Origin: Planctomycetales bacterium
GTDB taxonomy: Bacteria; Planctomycetota; Phycisphaerae; SM23-33
NCBI GenBank assembly: GCA_030612725.1
Contig: JAUWNJ010000008.1
Location: forward strand, 1 to 64,000
Length of the DNA: 64,000 nucleotides
Direction: 5' to 3'
Positions 17,692 to 26,016 of the stretch are shown here, one piece after another. Below the pieces are notes generated by a model, which had not been told where the DNA came from, did no database searches, and saw only the letters and a list, made by a program, of their open reading frames with translations. A program made the position numbers and the translations under genes. Every line of letters starts with the position of its first letter. Position 1 is the stretch's first letter.

Positions 17692-20001
17692 ATGACTATG
17701 AACCGAACGATGTTGCGAGTTATCATTGCCGTTGTCGTCGCACAAATGTCCGCACTTCCCGCCCTGGCGGGCAAGCCCGTTTTTCCCGGAAAGACCTGGG
17801 CGGTCAAAACACCTGCCGAGGTCGGTCTGGACAAGGACAAACTCAAGGCATTCAGCGATTACCTTGGTGGGCGGGGCTGTGTTACACGCGGCGGCGTCAT
17901 GGTCTATACCTGGGGCAACTATAAGCGGCGAGGCGACGTAGCCTCCGCCTGTAAGCCGTGGTACAGCCACTTCCTCTTTAAGGCGCTCGAGGACGGAAAG
18001 ATTCCATCCCTGGATGAGAAGATAGTCAAATACGAGCCTCGACTGAAAGACATAAACAAGGACCTCGGCTATAAGGACCGGGACATTACATGGCGGCATG
18101 TAGCCAACCAGATTTCCTGCTATGGCCTGGTTGAAAAGCCCGGCGCTGCCTACGCCTACAACGACTGGCAAATGGCGATGTTCTGGGATTGCCTTTTCAA
18201 GAAGGTCTATGGCGCAACGTATAAGAACGTGGACGCGAAGGTCCTCCAGCCGCTGCTGACCAAACCGCTGCAATGCGAGGACGCCCCGACGATGATGGTC
18301 TTCGGCGTCAAGAACCGTCCGGGTCGCGTAGGTGTTTCACCGCGCGATTTCTGTCGCCTCGGCCTGCTGTATCTGCACAAGGGCAACTGGCGGGGAAAGC
18401 AACTTATCAGCGAAAAGCACGCCGTAACGGCGGTTACCAGCCCGCTGCCGCTGTCTATTCCCCGCGCCGGCAGGAAGGCCGCCGAGATGATTCCCGGACA
18501 GCGTTCGATAGGCTCACGATCCATTCCCGATAACCAGTGCGATCACGACGGCGGCTACTCCTGGCTGTGGTGGATTAACGGCATAGGGCGCGACGGAAAA
18601 CGTAATTGGCCTGATGTGCCGACCGACGCCTACGGCGCCTTCGGTCACGCCGCCGGCAAGCGGGCTTTGGTGGTCATCCCCTCCCTGGATATTGTCGTCT
18701 CCTGGAACGACACACTTCTGCACAGGAAGGACAAGAACGCAAACGGCGCCCTGAAACTGCTGGTTGCTTCGGTGACGGATACACGCGCCGGGCCGGCGCA
18801 GGGACAGATTGCCGTCAGTCCGAAGAACCCGCGCTGGCTGGTTCGCTACGACGCCAAGGGCAAGCACAAACCGTTTTTCATGTGCGGGCCGGGAGACCCC
18901 GAAGGCTTCCTCTATCGAGGAAAACGCAACGCCGACGGTACGCGCGACGGCGACCAGACCAAACTCATCGCCAAACTCAAACCCACCGGCGCAAACTGCA
19001 TCTACCTCATGGCCGTCCGCTCGCACGGCGGCGACGGGGAAAAGACCCACAACCCGTTCATCGACAACGACCCGGCCAAAGGCCTCAATCTAAAGGTGCT
19101 TGACCAATGGGAAAAGTGGTTCGCCGAGATGGACAAGTCAGGGATTGTAATCTTCTTCTTTTTCTACGACGACAGCGCCCGAATATGGAAGACGGGCGAT
19201 AAGGTCGGCCCAGCCGAGCGAAAATTCCTCCGCGGATTGGTGAAGCGATTCAAACATCACAGGAACCTTATCTGGTGCGTGGCCGAGGAGTACCAGGAGC
19301 GATTCAGCGTCAAGCGCGTCTCCAATATCGCCGCCGAAATTCGTGCCGCCGATGAATTCGCCCACCCAATCGCCGTTCACAAACTCAGCGGGTTAGACTT
19401 CTCCGAGTTCGCCGACGATCCCAATATCGACCAGTTCGCCGTCCAGTACGGCGCGAAGACACCCGAAGACCTTCATGCCGGATTGCTCAAAGCCTGGAAA
19501 AAGGCCGGCGGCAGGTACAACCTGAACATGTCGGAGGTAACGAATCACGGCGTCGGCGCCGAGGCGCGGAAGAAGAACTGGGCCTGCGCGATGGCCGGGG
19601 CGTATGTGATGATTATCGGGATGGACATTGCCTCCACGCCTGTCGGCTACCTGAACGATTGTGGCCGGCTGGTGAAGTTCTTCGAATCCACCAATTTTCA
19701 CGAGATGACCCCGCACGACGAACTCGTCGCCGGCGATACGGAATACGTTCTGGCCAAGCCGGGCGAGGCGTACATCGCTTACTCGTCGAAGCGTACCGGC
19801 AAGATAGGGCTGAAAGGCAAATTCAAGGGGGCCTACACTCTCACTTGGATGGACTGCGCGACGGGAAAGAGCGTTATCCAATCAGGCGTCAAGGTCTCTG
19901 CTGTCAATCCTGTCTTTTCTCCGCCGGCTGGATTCGGCAAGGAAGTGGCGGTGTACATTCGTACCCGGCCCGCGTCGAAATTACCGAAGGCGAACCGCTG
20001 A
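17692..20001 (+). CDS. Secreted fusion: serine hydrolase (beta-lactamase fold) plus glycoside-hydrolase-like domain
   Basis: 769 residues, ATG after CAGGAGTATTTCA, signal peptide ending near ALAGK. Residues 35-365 form a class-C beta-lactamase/DD-peptidase-like domain: the S-x-x-K pair is Ser85-A-C-Lys88, the Y-x-N motif reads Tyr156-N-D158, and GHAAGKRALVV replaces the third motif. Residues 385-690 resemble the TIM-barrel putative glycosidases of planctomycetes (FFMCGPGDPEGFLYRG, IFFFFYDDSARIW, NLIWCVAEEY). Residues 690-760 (YTLTWMDCATGKSV) look like the putative collagen-binding C-domain often paired with such barrels. The stop overlaps the next start, so the phosphoesterase is co-translated. 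Confidence 0.75.
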   Translation: MTMNRTMLRVIIAVVVAQMSALPALAGKPVFPGKTWAVKTPAEVGLDKDKLKAFSDYLGGRGCVTRGGVMVYTWGNYKRRGDVASACKPWYSHFLFKALEDGKIPSLDEKIVKYEPRLKDINKDLGYKDRDITWRHVANQISCYGLVEKPGAAYAYNDWQMAMFWDCLFKKVYGATYKNVDAKVLQPLLTKPLQCEDAPTMMVFGVKNRPGRVGVSPRDFCRLGLLYLHKGNWRGKQLISEKHAVTAVTSPLPLSIPRAGRKAAEMIPGQRSIGSRSIPDNQCDHDGGYSWLWWINGIGRDGKRNWPDVPTDAYGAFGHAAGKRALVVIPSLDIVVSWNDTLLHRKDKNANGALKLLVASVTDTRAGPAQGQIAVSPKNPRWLVRYDAKGKHKPFFMCGPGDPEGFLYRGKRNADGTRDGDQTKLIAKLKPTGANCIYLMAVRSHGGDGEKTHNPFIDNDPAKGLNLKVLDQWEKWFAEMDKSGIVIFFFFYDDSARIWKTGDKVGPAERKFLRGLVKRFKHHRNLIWCVAEEYQERFSVKRVSNIAAEIRAADEFAHPIAVHKLSGLDFSEFADDPNIDQFAVQYGAKTPEDLHAGLLKAWKKAGGRYNLNMSEVTNHGVGAEARKKNWACAMAGAYVMIIGMDIASTPVGYLNDCGRLVKFFESTNFHEMTPHDELVAGDTEYVLAKPGEAYIAYSSKRTGKIGLKGKFKGAYTLTWMDCATGKSVIQSGVKVSAVNPVFSPPAGFGKEVAVYIRTRPASKLPKANR

Positions 20002-20879
20002 TGCGGATTCTCGTAACAGCCGACCTGCACTACGACATACGACGGAGCCGATCTTCCGTCGAAACCCTTGCCGAACGTGTATGCCGGACCGATGCCGATG
20101 CGCTCGTGCTCGTCGGAGACACTGCAGGGGCGGAACACCAACCCTTGCGGGATTGCCTGGGACTGTTCGCGGACTTTACCGGACGAAAATTCATCGTTCC
20201 GGGAAATCATTGCCTCTGGTGCCTTCCGGGAGAAAATTCCATCCAGCGGTACGAACAGATAATCCCCGCAATTGCCGCCAATGCCGGTTTTACCGTCCTT
20301 GATCACGAACCGGTGATTATCGACGGCGTCGGCCTGATCGGTTCGGTCGGATGGTACGATTATTCCTATCGCGACGAGGCATTGGGCATCCCGCCGGCGT
20401 TCTACCGTGCCAAGGTCTCGCCCGGAGCGGCAGCCCGCCTTGGAGAGTATAGCGGACTCATCGAAGAATTCCGCGAGCAACTTTCCGGCCGGCATTTCGA
20501 TATTACCGTTCGGTGGATGGACGGCCTGCGAATGCGAATGGAAATGTCCGATGAGGAGTTTCTCGATTATGTTCTCGACCGGCTTCATATGCAGTTGGAA
20601 GCCTTCGATTCCGATGAACGCGTCCGGCAGGTCGCAGCCTTTGTGCATCATCTTCCGTTCAGGCAGTTGGTTCCGACGGGCAGACCTGATAAATTCACAT
20701 TCGCAGCCGCTTATTTAGGCTCCGATAAAATCGGGGATACCCTGCGGGCCTGCCCAAAGGTTACGCACGTTTTCTGCGGACATTCGCATTGGCCCGGAAA
20801 ATGCCGAATAGGAAAAATTGACGTCGTCAACATCGGAAGCACATATATTCATAAGAATCTGGAAGTGCTGGACTTGTAA
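20001..20879 (+). CDS. Calcineurin-like metallophosphoesterase
   Basis: 292 residues. ATG 20001 shares one base with the upstream stop (TGATG), giving translational coupling to the hydrolase fusion; the open frame continues upstream but only as overlap. Motifs are complete: TADLHYD (D-x-H), LVGDTAG, VPGNHCLW, FVHHLPF and FCGHSHWPG. It differs from the earlier metallophosphoesterase in keeping all metal ligands. No signal peptide, so it is probably cytoplasmic; substrate unknown. Confidence 0.85.
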   Translation: MRILVTADLHYDIRRSRSSVETLAERVCRTDADALVLVGDTAGAEHQPLRDCLGLFADFTGRKFIVPGNHCLWCLPGENSIQRYEQIIPAIAANAGFTVLDHEPVIIDGVGLIGSVGWYDYSYRDEALGIPPAFYRAKVSPGAAARLGEYSGLIEEFREQLSGRHFDITVRWMDGLRMRMEMSDEEFLDYVLDRLHMQLEAFDSDERVRQVAAFVHHLPFRQLVPTGRPDKFTFAAAYLGSDKIGDTLRACPKVTHVFCGHSHWPGKCRIGKIDVVNIGSTYIHKNLEVLDL

Positions 20880-20930
20880 TCAATGATATAATACCGGGCA
20901 CGATAAATTAATGCGCTGCCGGGAGATAAA

Positions 20931-21005
20931 CTAGCCGCGACCGGCAGGGAGCGGGTTTTTTGCCAACGTGCGATAAAAAACCCGCTCTCTACCGGTCGCG
21001 GCTAG
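20931..21005. terminator. Strong hairpin, probable terminator
   Basis: Arms of 31 bp (20931-20961 and 20975-21005) are inverted with two changes, both of which still allow G-U pairing in RNA. The inner ends are a T6/A6 pair and the outer stem is GC-rich (CTAGCCGCGACCGG). It lies 51 bp after the phosphoesterase stop. The inner A/T tract makes it an unusual intrinsic terminator, so it may equally be a palindromic repeat. Confidence 0.65.
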
Positions 21006-21028
21006 CGAGAGTCGTTTCTTCTTAACTA

Positions 21029-21105
21029 TTTTCTACCTTCTCCTGCTCTATTTTTCGGCTTTGCCGAAAACTCGGGGCGACTGTCCGAACTTCGAACCGT
21101 CGCCA
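21029..21105 (-). other. Possible decayed tRNA-Pro 3' end with flanking hairpin
   Basis: The segment CTCTATTTTTCGGCTTTGCC followed by CGGGGCGACTG resembles 22579-22617, where the same order leads into a clear tRNA-Pro 3' half. Here the match to the T arm breaks after GCGACTG, although TCGAACC is still visible. It may be an old, mutated copy of the attachment site or its terminator. The rest of 20880-21240 holds only the hairpin above and no gene. Confidence 0.35.
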
Positions 21106-21240
21106 CAAGCCATTGTATCGTTCGCGATGCTGTTCTCGAAGCCTCCGGAGCCGTATCTCCTCACCGCCGCAACGATTCTGCGGGAAACGACCTCATCCGG
21201 TTACTTTCGCAGTTTCCAAAATCCTGCCTGCGGTGAGCCT

Positions 21241-22275
21241 TCAAAGGCACTTCGGCCTCGTCGCCCTTCGCCGCTGGAGAAGCCCCATTACCCCCAGGAC
21301 CAGCAACATACTGGTCGTCGGCTCGGGGACAATCTCAATGTTGTCGACGTAGGCCACGTACCCACTTGAAGAATAGTCGAGCGTGAAGCGCAACTCCGCT
21401 TCACTCAGACCCATCAGGGCGGGGTTCGTGATCTCAATCTGCCGGAAGACCTTGCCGCTGGTAGAGTTGTAGACGCTGTCGATCAGCGTGCCGTCGAGAT
21501 AGACATACAGGTCCTGGCCCCACGTTTCGGACATGTCCACGTCGTAGGAGAGGACGAAGTCGCTGTCGGGTGTATCGAGCAACTGCTTAAGGTTCACCGA
21601 GGAGCCGGTGATCAGTTTTACCATGTTTTCTCCACTGCGATCAACGATCTCGGCCGATCCGCCACCGGTCACATCCCATCCCTGGAAGCTATCGAAGCTG
21701 CCGCCGTAGAGGCTCTTGTCGTAGTCGGAAGGGATCTGCCCGGCCACGTCGCCGATGCAAATGGGCCAGGGAATGTAGTTGCCGCCGTAGTCGCCGGAGT
21801 AGTGACCATGGGCCTGCCACGGATCGTCGTAGATGAAGTACCACGTCTGGCCGGACCAGGACCCGCTGCCAAGATGCCAGTAGCCGGCAAGCGTATCGAA
21901 ATTGATGAACGGCCCGGGATTGGGCAGCGGCGTCGTGCCGATATGCCATGGATTGAGCAGGGACACCTCCAACAGCGTTTCCAGGTCGAACTCGTAGCTG
22001 CCAGCGTGGACACGTGGCAGGATCCAGTCGTCGATCCCGGCGTAAACGAGGTTGTTGGCAAAGCTCTTGGCCCACAGCAGGTTCATCTTGCCGTCGGCCT
22101 CAAAGCCGCTGGTCTTGGCGTAGTTGGAGTCCTGGAGCCAGGTGATGTACCTGCTGGAGTCGTAGATCATGCCGTGGCCGCGGTCGTACAGTTCCGCAAA
22201 CGTCGGTGAGGCCAGCCAGGCGCATAATAACGCAGCGAACAAAGCACGCCGCAACCGTAAGTGTGTGAGCATCAT
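21241..22275 (-). CDS. Exported PEP-CTERM protein with Lcl/DUF1566-like domain
   Basis: 344 residues from ATG 22275. Signal peptide 1-27 (LFAALLCAWLASPTFAE). Residues 35-110 resemble the DUF1566 (Lcl C-terminal) domain: SRYITWLQDSNYAKTSG, WAKSFAN and DDWILPR. A beta-rich segment (about 190-315) follows. The C-terminus is a classic PEP-CTERM sorting signal: VPEPTTSMLLVLGVMGLL then RRRRA. It is predicted to be processed by an exosortase and displayed or released. GC composition is higher than the downstream flanks. Flanked by the tRNA-like sequences at 21.05 and 22.6 kb. Confidence 0.85.
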   Translation of the reverse strand: MMLTHLRLRRALFAALLCAWLASPTFAELYDRGHGMIYDSSRYITWLQDSNYAKTSGFEADGKMNLLWAKSFANNLVYAGIDDWILPRVHAGSYEFDLETLLEVSLLNPWHIGTTPLPNPGPFINFDTLAGYWHLGSGSWSGQTWYFIYDDPWQAHGHYSGDYGGNYIPWPICIGDVAGQIPSDYDKSLYGGSFDSFQGWDVTGGGSAEIVDRSGENMVKLITGSSVNLKQLLDTPDSDFVLSYDVDMSETWGQDLYVYLDGTLIDSVYNSTSGKVFRQIEITNPALMGLSEAELRFTLDYSSSGYVAYVDNIEIVPEPTTSMLLVLGVMGLLQRRRATRPKCL

Positions 22276-22602
22276 TCTCTCCCCTTTCTCTCAAGCGCGA
22301 TCCGGTGTAATGGTACCCCGAGAATCGCAGAGCGTTAACACAAAGAACCGGATAAACAGCGTCAGCGGACGACCTGTGCCAACTCCGCATGCCGTCCGAA
22401 GACCAGAAGCATGCATGAATTGATTATACACCAATCCACCGAAATCAGCAAGCCTTTTCTGGACTGGAATGCCCGTTGACACTGTCTGAACGCGAGAATG
22501 ATGGGCCGCCATGGTGAGCGCCCCGGACGTGCGAAAGCCGTTTTTTCCTATCTACTCTCTATTTCCTACTGCTCACCCGCTCTATTTTTCGGATTCGCTG
22601 AA
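22276..22602. other. Intergenic, no gene seen
   Basis: 327 bp upstream of the PEP-CTERM gene. It should hold that gene's promoter; AGAAAGGGGAGAGAATG precedes the start on the minus strand. The last 25 bp (22581-22605) form a small hairpin, TTTTTCGG-attcgc-TGAAAAA, placed like a terminator for a tRNA read on the minus strand. Nothing else is supported. Confidence 0.5.
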
Positions 22603-22647
22603 AAATCGGGGCGACTGGATTTGAACCAGCGACTTCCTGCTCCCAAA
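22603..22647 (-). repeat. Attachment-site-like repeat: 3' half of tRNA-Pro(UGG), copy 1
   Basis: On the minus strand the 45 bp read TTTGGGAGCAGGAAGTC, then T arm GCTGG-TTCAAAT-CCAGT, then acceptor strand CGCCCCG plus A. TTTGGGA is an anticodon loop with UGG, so this is the part of a tRNA-Pro from anticodon loop to discriminator. No anticodon 5' strand, D arm or acceptor 5' strand occurs upstream, so the tRNA is incomplete. An identical 45-bp copy is at 31142-31186. Tyrosine recombinases commonly use exactly this part of tRNA genes. Confidence 0.8.
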
Positions 22648-22817
22648 TCACTTTCGGCGAATCATGACTTTCCGTAACTTCTGCTAATATCAGTATCTTA
22701 CGTACGGTAAACAACCAGGATTCGTTCACGCAAAGTCATGATGATTGTTCTTTTTACCACGCAGGGTTGCCAATGGCAATTGTTCCGTCGGATAGCGGGC
22801 AGGCGAGCCCGCAAGGT

Positions 22818-23048
22818 TCAATTGTTGAGCAACGAATACTGGTCGTTCCCCAGGTGGTTCGGCAAAGGTTGAAGGACAACCGCTGCTACATGCCCGTCGG
22901 CTAACACGACGTTGGCGTCATAGTCCACAGGATCATGCATCTGCATGTATTTAGCCCATGACATGTTAGAGTAATAAAAAAGCGTGCGATCCCCCGCCAC
23001 TACCACATTTGAGGAATACCGGATGTCTTCGACTCCCTGCTTCCACAA
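22818..23048 (-). pseudogene. Fragment of pseudopilin-like protein with H-x-DG ending
   Basis: 76 codons reading WKQGVEDIRYSSNVVVAGDR to ANVVLADGHVAAV, which resembles the C-terminal part of planctomycete DUF1559-type pseudopilin-like proteins, where a conserved H and DGHV end the domain. No N-terminal prepilin helix is present upstream, so this is a remnant. It lies directly inside the left attachment-like repeat. The rest of 22648-23117 shows no gene. Confidence 0.5.
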
Positions 23049-23117
23049 TACCGCAGTTGTAGGCCAACCGAAGTCCGGACAAGTTCATGAGTCATCAAGC
23101 AGGGCCGACTGGTATAA

Positions 23118-24284
23118 TCATGCGACACTTTTCTGCTGTGGGGTGTTTTGGTCTTTATAATTTGGAACTGCAACGCGTATGGGCTGTTTGACCCCCGTGC
23201 TTTCATCCCATCGCTGAAGGTGTTCCAAAATCGCGATTGTAACTTCCTGTCCATGCGTAACCAGCAGCCTGCCGTTTTCGGCCAGGACGTTCTGTTCGAG
23301 GACCATTCCGGTCGTCAGGTCTCCTACATTGACGGCCCATCTAGCATATTCCGGCATAGAGATGTTCAGACTCGCCAGCGCCTCGACAACAGTCGAATCG
23401 TAAGAGGTCTTATCCTGTCGCAGCATGTCGAGCGTCATGTCCGGCGGCATGCCATGGGAGAGTAACTGGTCGAAGTCCAGCGCCGTCTTCAATATCTGCC
23501 CGCCGAGTGTGATTTCATCCTGTTCGGCCAGGGGGGTATTCGGGCATGAGGCCGTCTGGAGCGCAATCATCTCCGCGACCCCCTTGAGACGCGGGATGTT
23601 GATGAGGAGTTTTCCGGCTGTCTGTGGATGGGAGTCGAAGCCCGATTGCTCGTCGGGCGAGAGTTCCTGTCCGGCAAAGAACTTATCAAGGACATTATCG
23701 GGCAGCGAGACACATCCCAGTTGCGACAGCATCGCCGCTATCTCGAATTGCCAGGAGTTCGGCAGGGAAAGTTGCTCGGTAATGTGCCCGACGTATCGCC
23801 GAATCCGGCTGGCCCGACCGAATGCCTTGGGCTTGATTAAGGACAAAATATCGACAAGGATTTTCACGCTCCCGTTGAGCGTCTCTTCAAGCAGTTGGCG
23901 CTCGGCGATTATTAATTGATATTGCTTGACGCCGGCGTCAATAGTGCTGATGAGAACTTCCTTCGGGCAGGGCTTGGTGAGGAAGCGGAAAATCTGACCT
24001 TCGTTGACGGCGTTAATGGCTGTGTCCTGGTCGGCGTTTCCGGTCAGCATCATGCGTACGCTGTCGGAGGCAATATCTTTGACTTTGGAAAGGAACTGGA
24101 CGCCGTCCATTCCGGGCATGCGCATATCGGCAAGTATCACGGAAAAGGGTCCTTTTTCGGCGATAAGGGTTAGTCCCTTTTCGCCTCCCTCGGCCGTCTC
24201 GACGTCAAAAACATCTCGCAGCGAGCGTCTGCACCCAGCCAGGAGGTTCGGATCGTCGTCCACAAGCAGGATTTTTTCAGACAT
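23118..24284 (-). CDS. Response regulator with degenerate HD-GYP-like domain
   Basis: 388 residues from ATG 24284, which overlaps the previous gene's stop by 8 bp. Receiver domain 1-120 with phosphoacceptor Asp53 (ILADMRMPG) and FLTKPC. Residues 140-300 align in pattern with HD-GYP phosphodiesterases, but the H-D-I-G-K signature reads S-Q-L-G-C and no H-H-E or GYP segment is present, so cyclic-di-GMP hydrolysis is unlikely. A short beta-rich C-domain (WAVNVGDLTTGMVL) follows. Last gene of the signalling operon; probably an output adaptor. Confidence 0.8.
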   Translation of the reverse strand: MSEKILLVDDDPNLLAGCRRSLRDVFDVETAEGGEKGLTLIAEKGPFSVILADMRMPGMDGVQFLSKVKDIASDSVRMMLTGNADQDTAINAVNEGQIFRFLTKPCPKEVLISTIDAGVKQYQLIIAERQLLEETLNGSVKILVDILSLIKPKAFGRASRIRRYVGHITEQLSLPNSWQFEIAAMLSQLGCVSLPDNVLDKFFAGQELSPDEQSGFDSHPQTAGKLLINIPRLKGVAEMIALQTASCPNTPLAEQDEITLGGQILKTALDFDQLLSHGMPPDMTLDMLRQDKTSYDSTVVEALASLNISMPEYARWAVNVGDLTTGMVLEQNVLAENGRLLVTHGQEVTIAILEHLQRWDESTGVKQPIRVAVPNYKDQNTPQQKSVA

Positions 24285-25470
24285 TTGCAGTCTCCTTCGT
24301 ATTTTCCAGGCAAATCTCCCGCCAGACGTCCAGGCGGTCAGCCAGGCCAAGCCAGGCCAGGTATTCCATATCGACGGGTCCGGCCCCGTCCACAGCGTCG
24401 GCTACGTGCACGGCTGTCAGGGCGGTGAATCCGTCGGTGTTTTGATTTTCAGAGGGGCAATGGTGATACGCCACTGCTTCAACGACTGGGTCGGAGAATG
24501 ACCAGATACCCAGCAGATACGCCCCCGCCTGGGCATGTGTTGCGCCGATAGCGCGATTTTCCGCCTCCAACGCCCCGACGCCTTCTTTGTCTTCCAGGTT
24601 CATCGCCAAACGGTAGTCGTCGGTAAATTGGTCGGCGAATATGATTTTTCCGATGTCGTGTAGCATTCCCGCCATGCAGGATGCGTTGACGGTCTTATTG
24701 TCGGCTTTGGCTTCCTGTGCGATTTTTCTGGCGTAATTGGCTACAGCAACGCTGTGTTTCCGCAGGGTTTCTATCTCGAATTCATCGGCTACGGTTACGT
24801 CGAGCGGCCAGAATATATTATTTGAAAGGACCAGCGGTTTGATAACGTCCATTCCCAGTGCCTCGACGGTTTCGGCGGGTCCTGATACACACCTCGGTGG
24901 CCCGAAGAAACTCGAATTGACCAACTGAAGTATTTTCCCGCTCATCCCGACGTCCATCGAGATGATTCTGGCGACGGATTGGATCGACGCTTCGGGCGGA
25001 GTGATCTCATCAAGCAGTTCGTCATACAGACGAGGCAGAGGCGAAACCGATTCAATGGCGGAGATGATGTCGGCTACCTTCTCATCGTTCAGGAGTTTTC
25101 GCATGGTTACAACCCGCCCCAGAACCGCTTTTAGTGTTTCCAGGCTGCAGGGTTTGGAGAGGTATTGATGCGTGGGACCTGCTGCGGCGAGAACGGATTC
25201 CCTGTCGGCCTGTCCCGACAGGACAATGCGAATCGTGTGCGGATGCTTCCGGCGTACGTTTTCGAGCAGTTCCACTCCGTCCATTCCGGGCATTCGGACG
25301 TCTGAGACGATAACGTCATGGTGTTTTTCATCGAGGCATTTCAGCGCTTCGATGCCGCCGTTGGCGAATGACATTTCCCATTCGCTGCGCATAGGTCTGA
25401 GCATTCGTCTCAACGCGCTTAGGATGTTGTCAACGTCATCGACAAAGAGTATTCGTATTTTGTCAGTCAT
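24277..25470 (-). CDS. Response regulator with HDOD domain
   Basis: 397 residues from ATG 25470; the longer frame to 25533 overlaps the CBS gene and is not needed. Receiver domain with Asp57 (VIVSDVRMPGMDG) and YLSKPC. Residues 140-340 form an HDOD domain: ISMDVGMSGKILQLVNSSFF is its characteristic start, and MLHDIGKIIF and YHHCP follow. HDOD proteins act in signalling without confirmed enzyme activity. It lies 22 bp after the CBS gene and overlaps the next regulator by 8 bp. Confidence 0.9.
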   Translation of the reverse strand: MTDKIRILFVDDVDNILSALRRMLRPMRSEWEMSFANGGIEALKCLDEKHHDVIVSDVRMPGMDGVELLENVRRKHPHTIRIVLSGQADRESVLAAAGPTHQYLSKPCSLETLKAVLGRVVTMRKLLNDEKVADIISAIESVSPLPRLYDELLDEITPPEASIQSVARIISMDVGMSGKILQLVNSSFFGPPRCVSGPAETVEALGMDVIKPLVLSNNIFWPLDVTVADEFEIETLRKHSVAVANYARKIAQEAKADNKTVNASCMAGMLHDIGKIIFADQFTDDYRLAMNLEDKEGVGALEAENRAIGATHAQAGAYLLGIWSFSDPVVEAVAYHHCPSENQNTDGFTALTAVHVADAVDGAGPVDMEYLAWLGLADRLDVWREICLENTKETANV

Positions 25471-25492
25471 GTGATATTTCCTGGCGATCAGG

Positions 25493-25966
25493 TTATCCGT
25501 CCATGTCCGGGAACTCGATGTCGATATCCTCATCTATTGTAAACTGTTGCTTCAACAGGCTCTTCACCGCGGCGAACTGGTAGGAGAGGATGTCCCGTGT
25601 GGAAAGCATTCCCACGAGCAGGCCGTCTTCGATGATCGGAAGGTGGCGTATATTGTGTTTCGCCATAATCTTCTGGGCTGCGGGGACCGAAGTCTGCGTG
25701 CTGATCGAGACGACGCCGTTTGTCATTATTTCTTTGACGAGCGTGGCGGCGGGTTCTTTGGCTTCGGCAAGCACCTTGTTGAGCATGTCCCGCTCGGTAA
25801 CCATCCCGACAGCCACGCCGAGTTCGTCCATGACAACGAGACTTCCGACGTTGTGGTACCGCAGTTTCTTGCTCGCCTGAAGCACGTTTGCATCGGCTTT
25901 GATGGAAAGGACTCCGTGCCCCTCCTGAATAATTGCTGTTATTGGTTTGGCGGTCGTATGCAACAT
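25493..25966 (-). CDS. Tandem CBS-domain protein
   Basis: 157 residues from ATG 25966. Two CBS domains: residues 15-70 (VGSLVVMDELGVAVGMVTER) and 80-135 (HNIRHLPIIEDGLLVGMLST). CBS pairs bind adenine nucleotides and report energy or nucleotide state. The C-terminus is acidic (IDEDIDIEF). It sits inside the signalling operon between the HD-GYP and HDOD regulators, so it may modulate their output; this is inference from position. Confidence 0.9.
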   Translation of the reverse strand: MLHTTAKPITAIIQEGHGVLSIKADANVLQASKKLRYHNVGSLVVMDELGVAVGMVTERDMLNKVLAEAKEPAATLVKEIMTNGVVSISTQTSVPAAQKIMAKHNIRHLPIIEDGLLVGMLSTRDILSYQFAAVKSLLKQQFTIDEDIDIEFPDMDG

Positions 25967-26016
25967 TGGCGATGTTCTCCCGGTGTTTGCGGTTAATTGA
26001 TTTATTCCTGCCTGTT

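Noticed and set aside
21061-21369. Rightward open frames at the tRNA-like remnant and PEP-CTERM end
   Set aside because: Antisense to the PEP-CTERM gene end and without start signals.
22603-22647. Complete tRNA gene
   Set aside because: Only the 3' half is present; no D arm or acceptor 5' strand could be found within 100 bp upstream on the minus strand.
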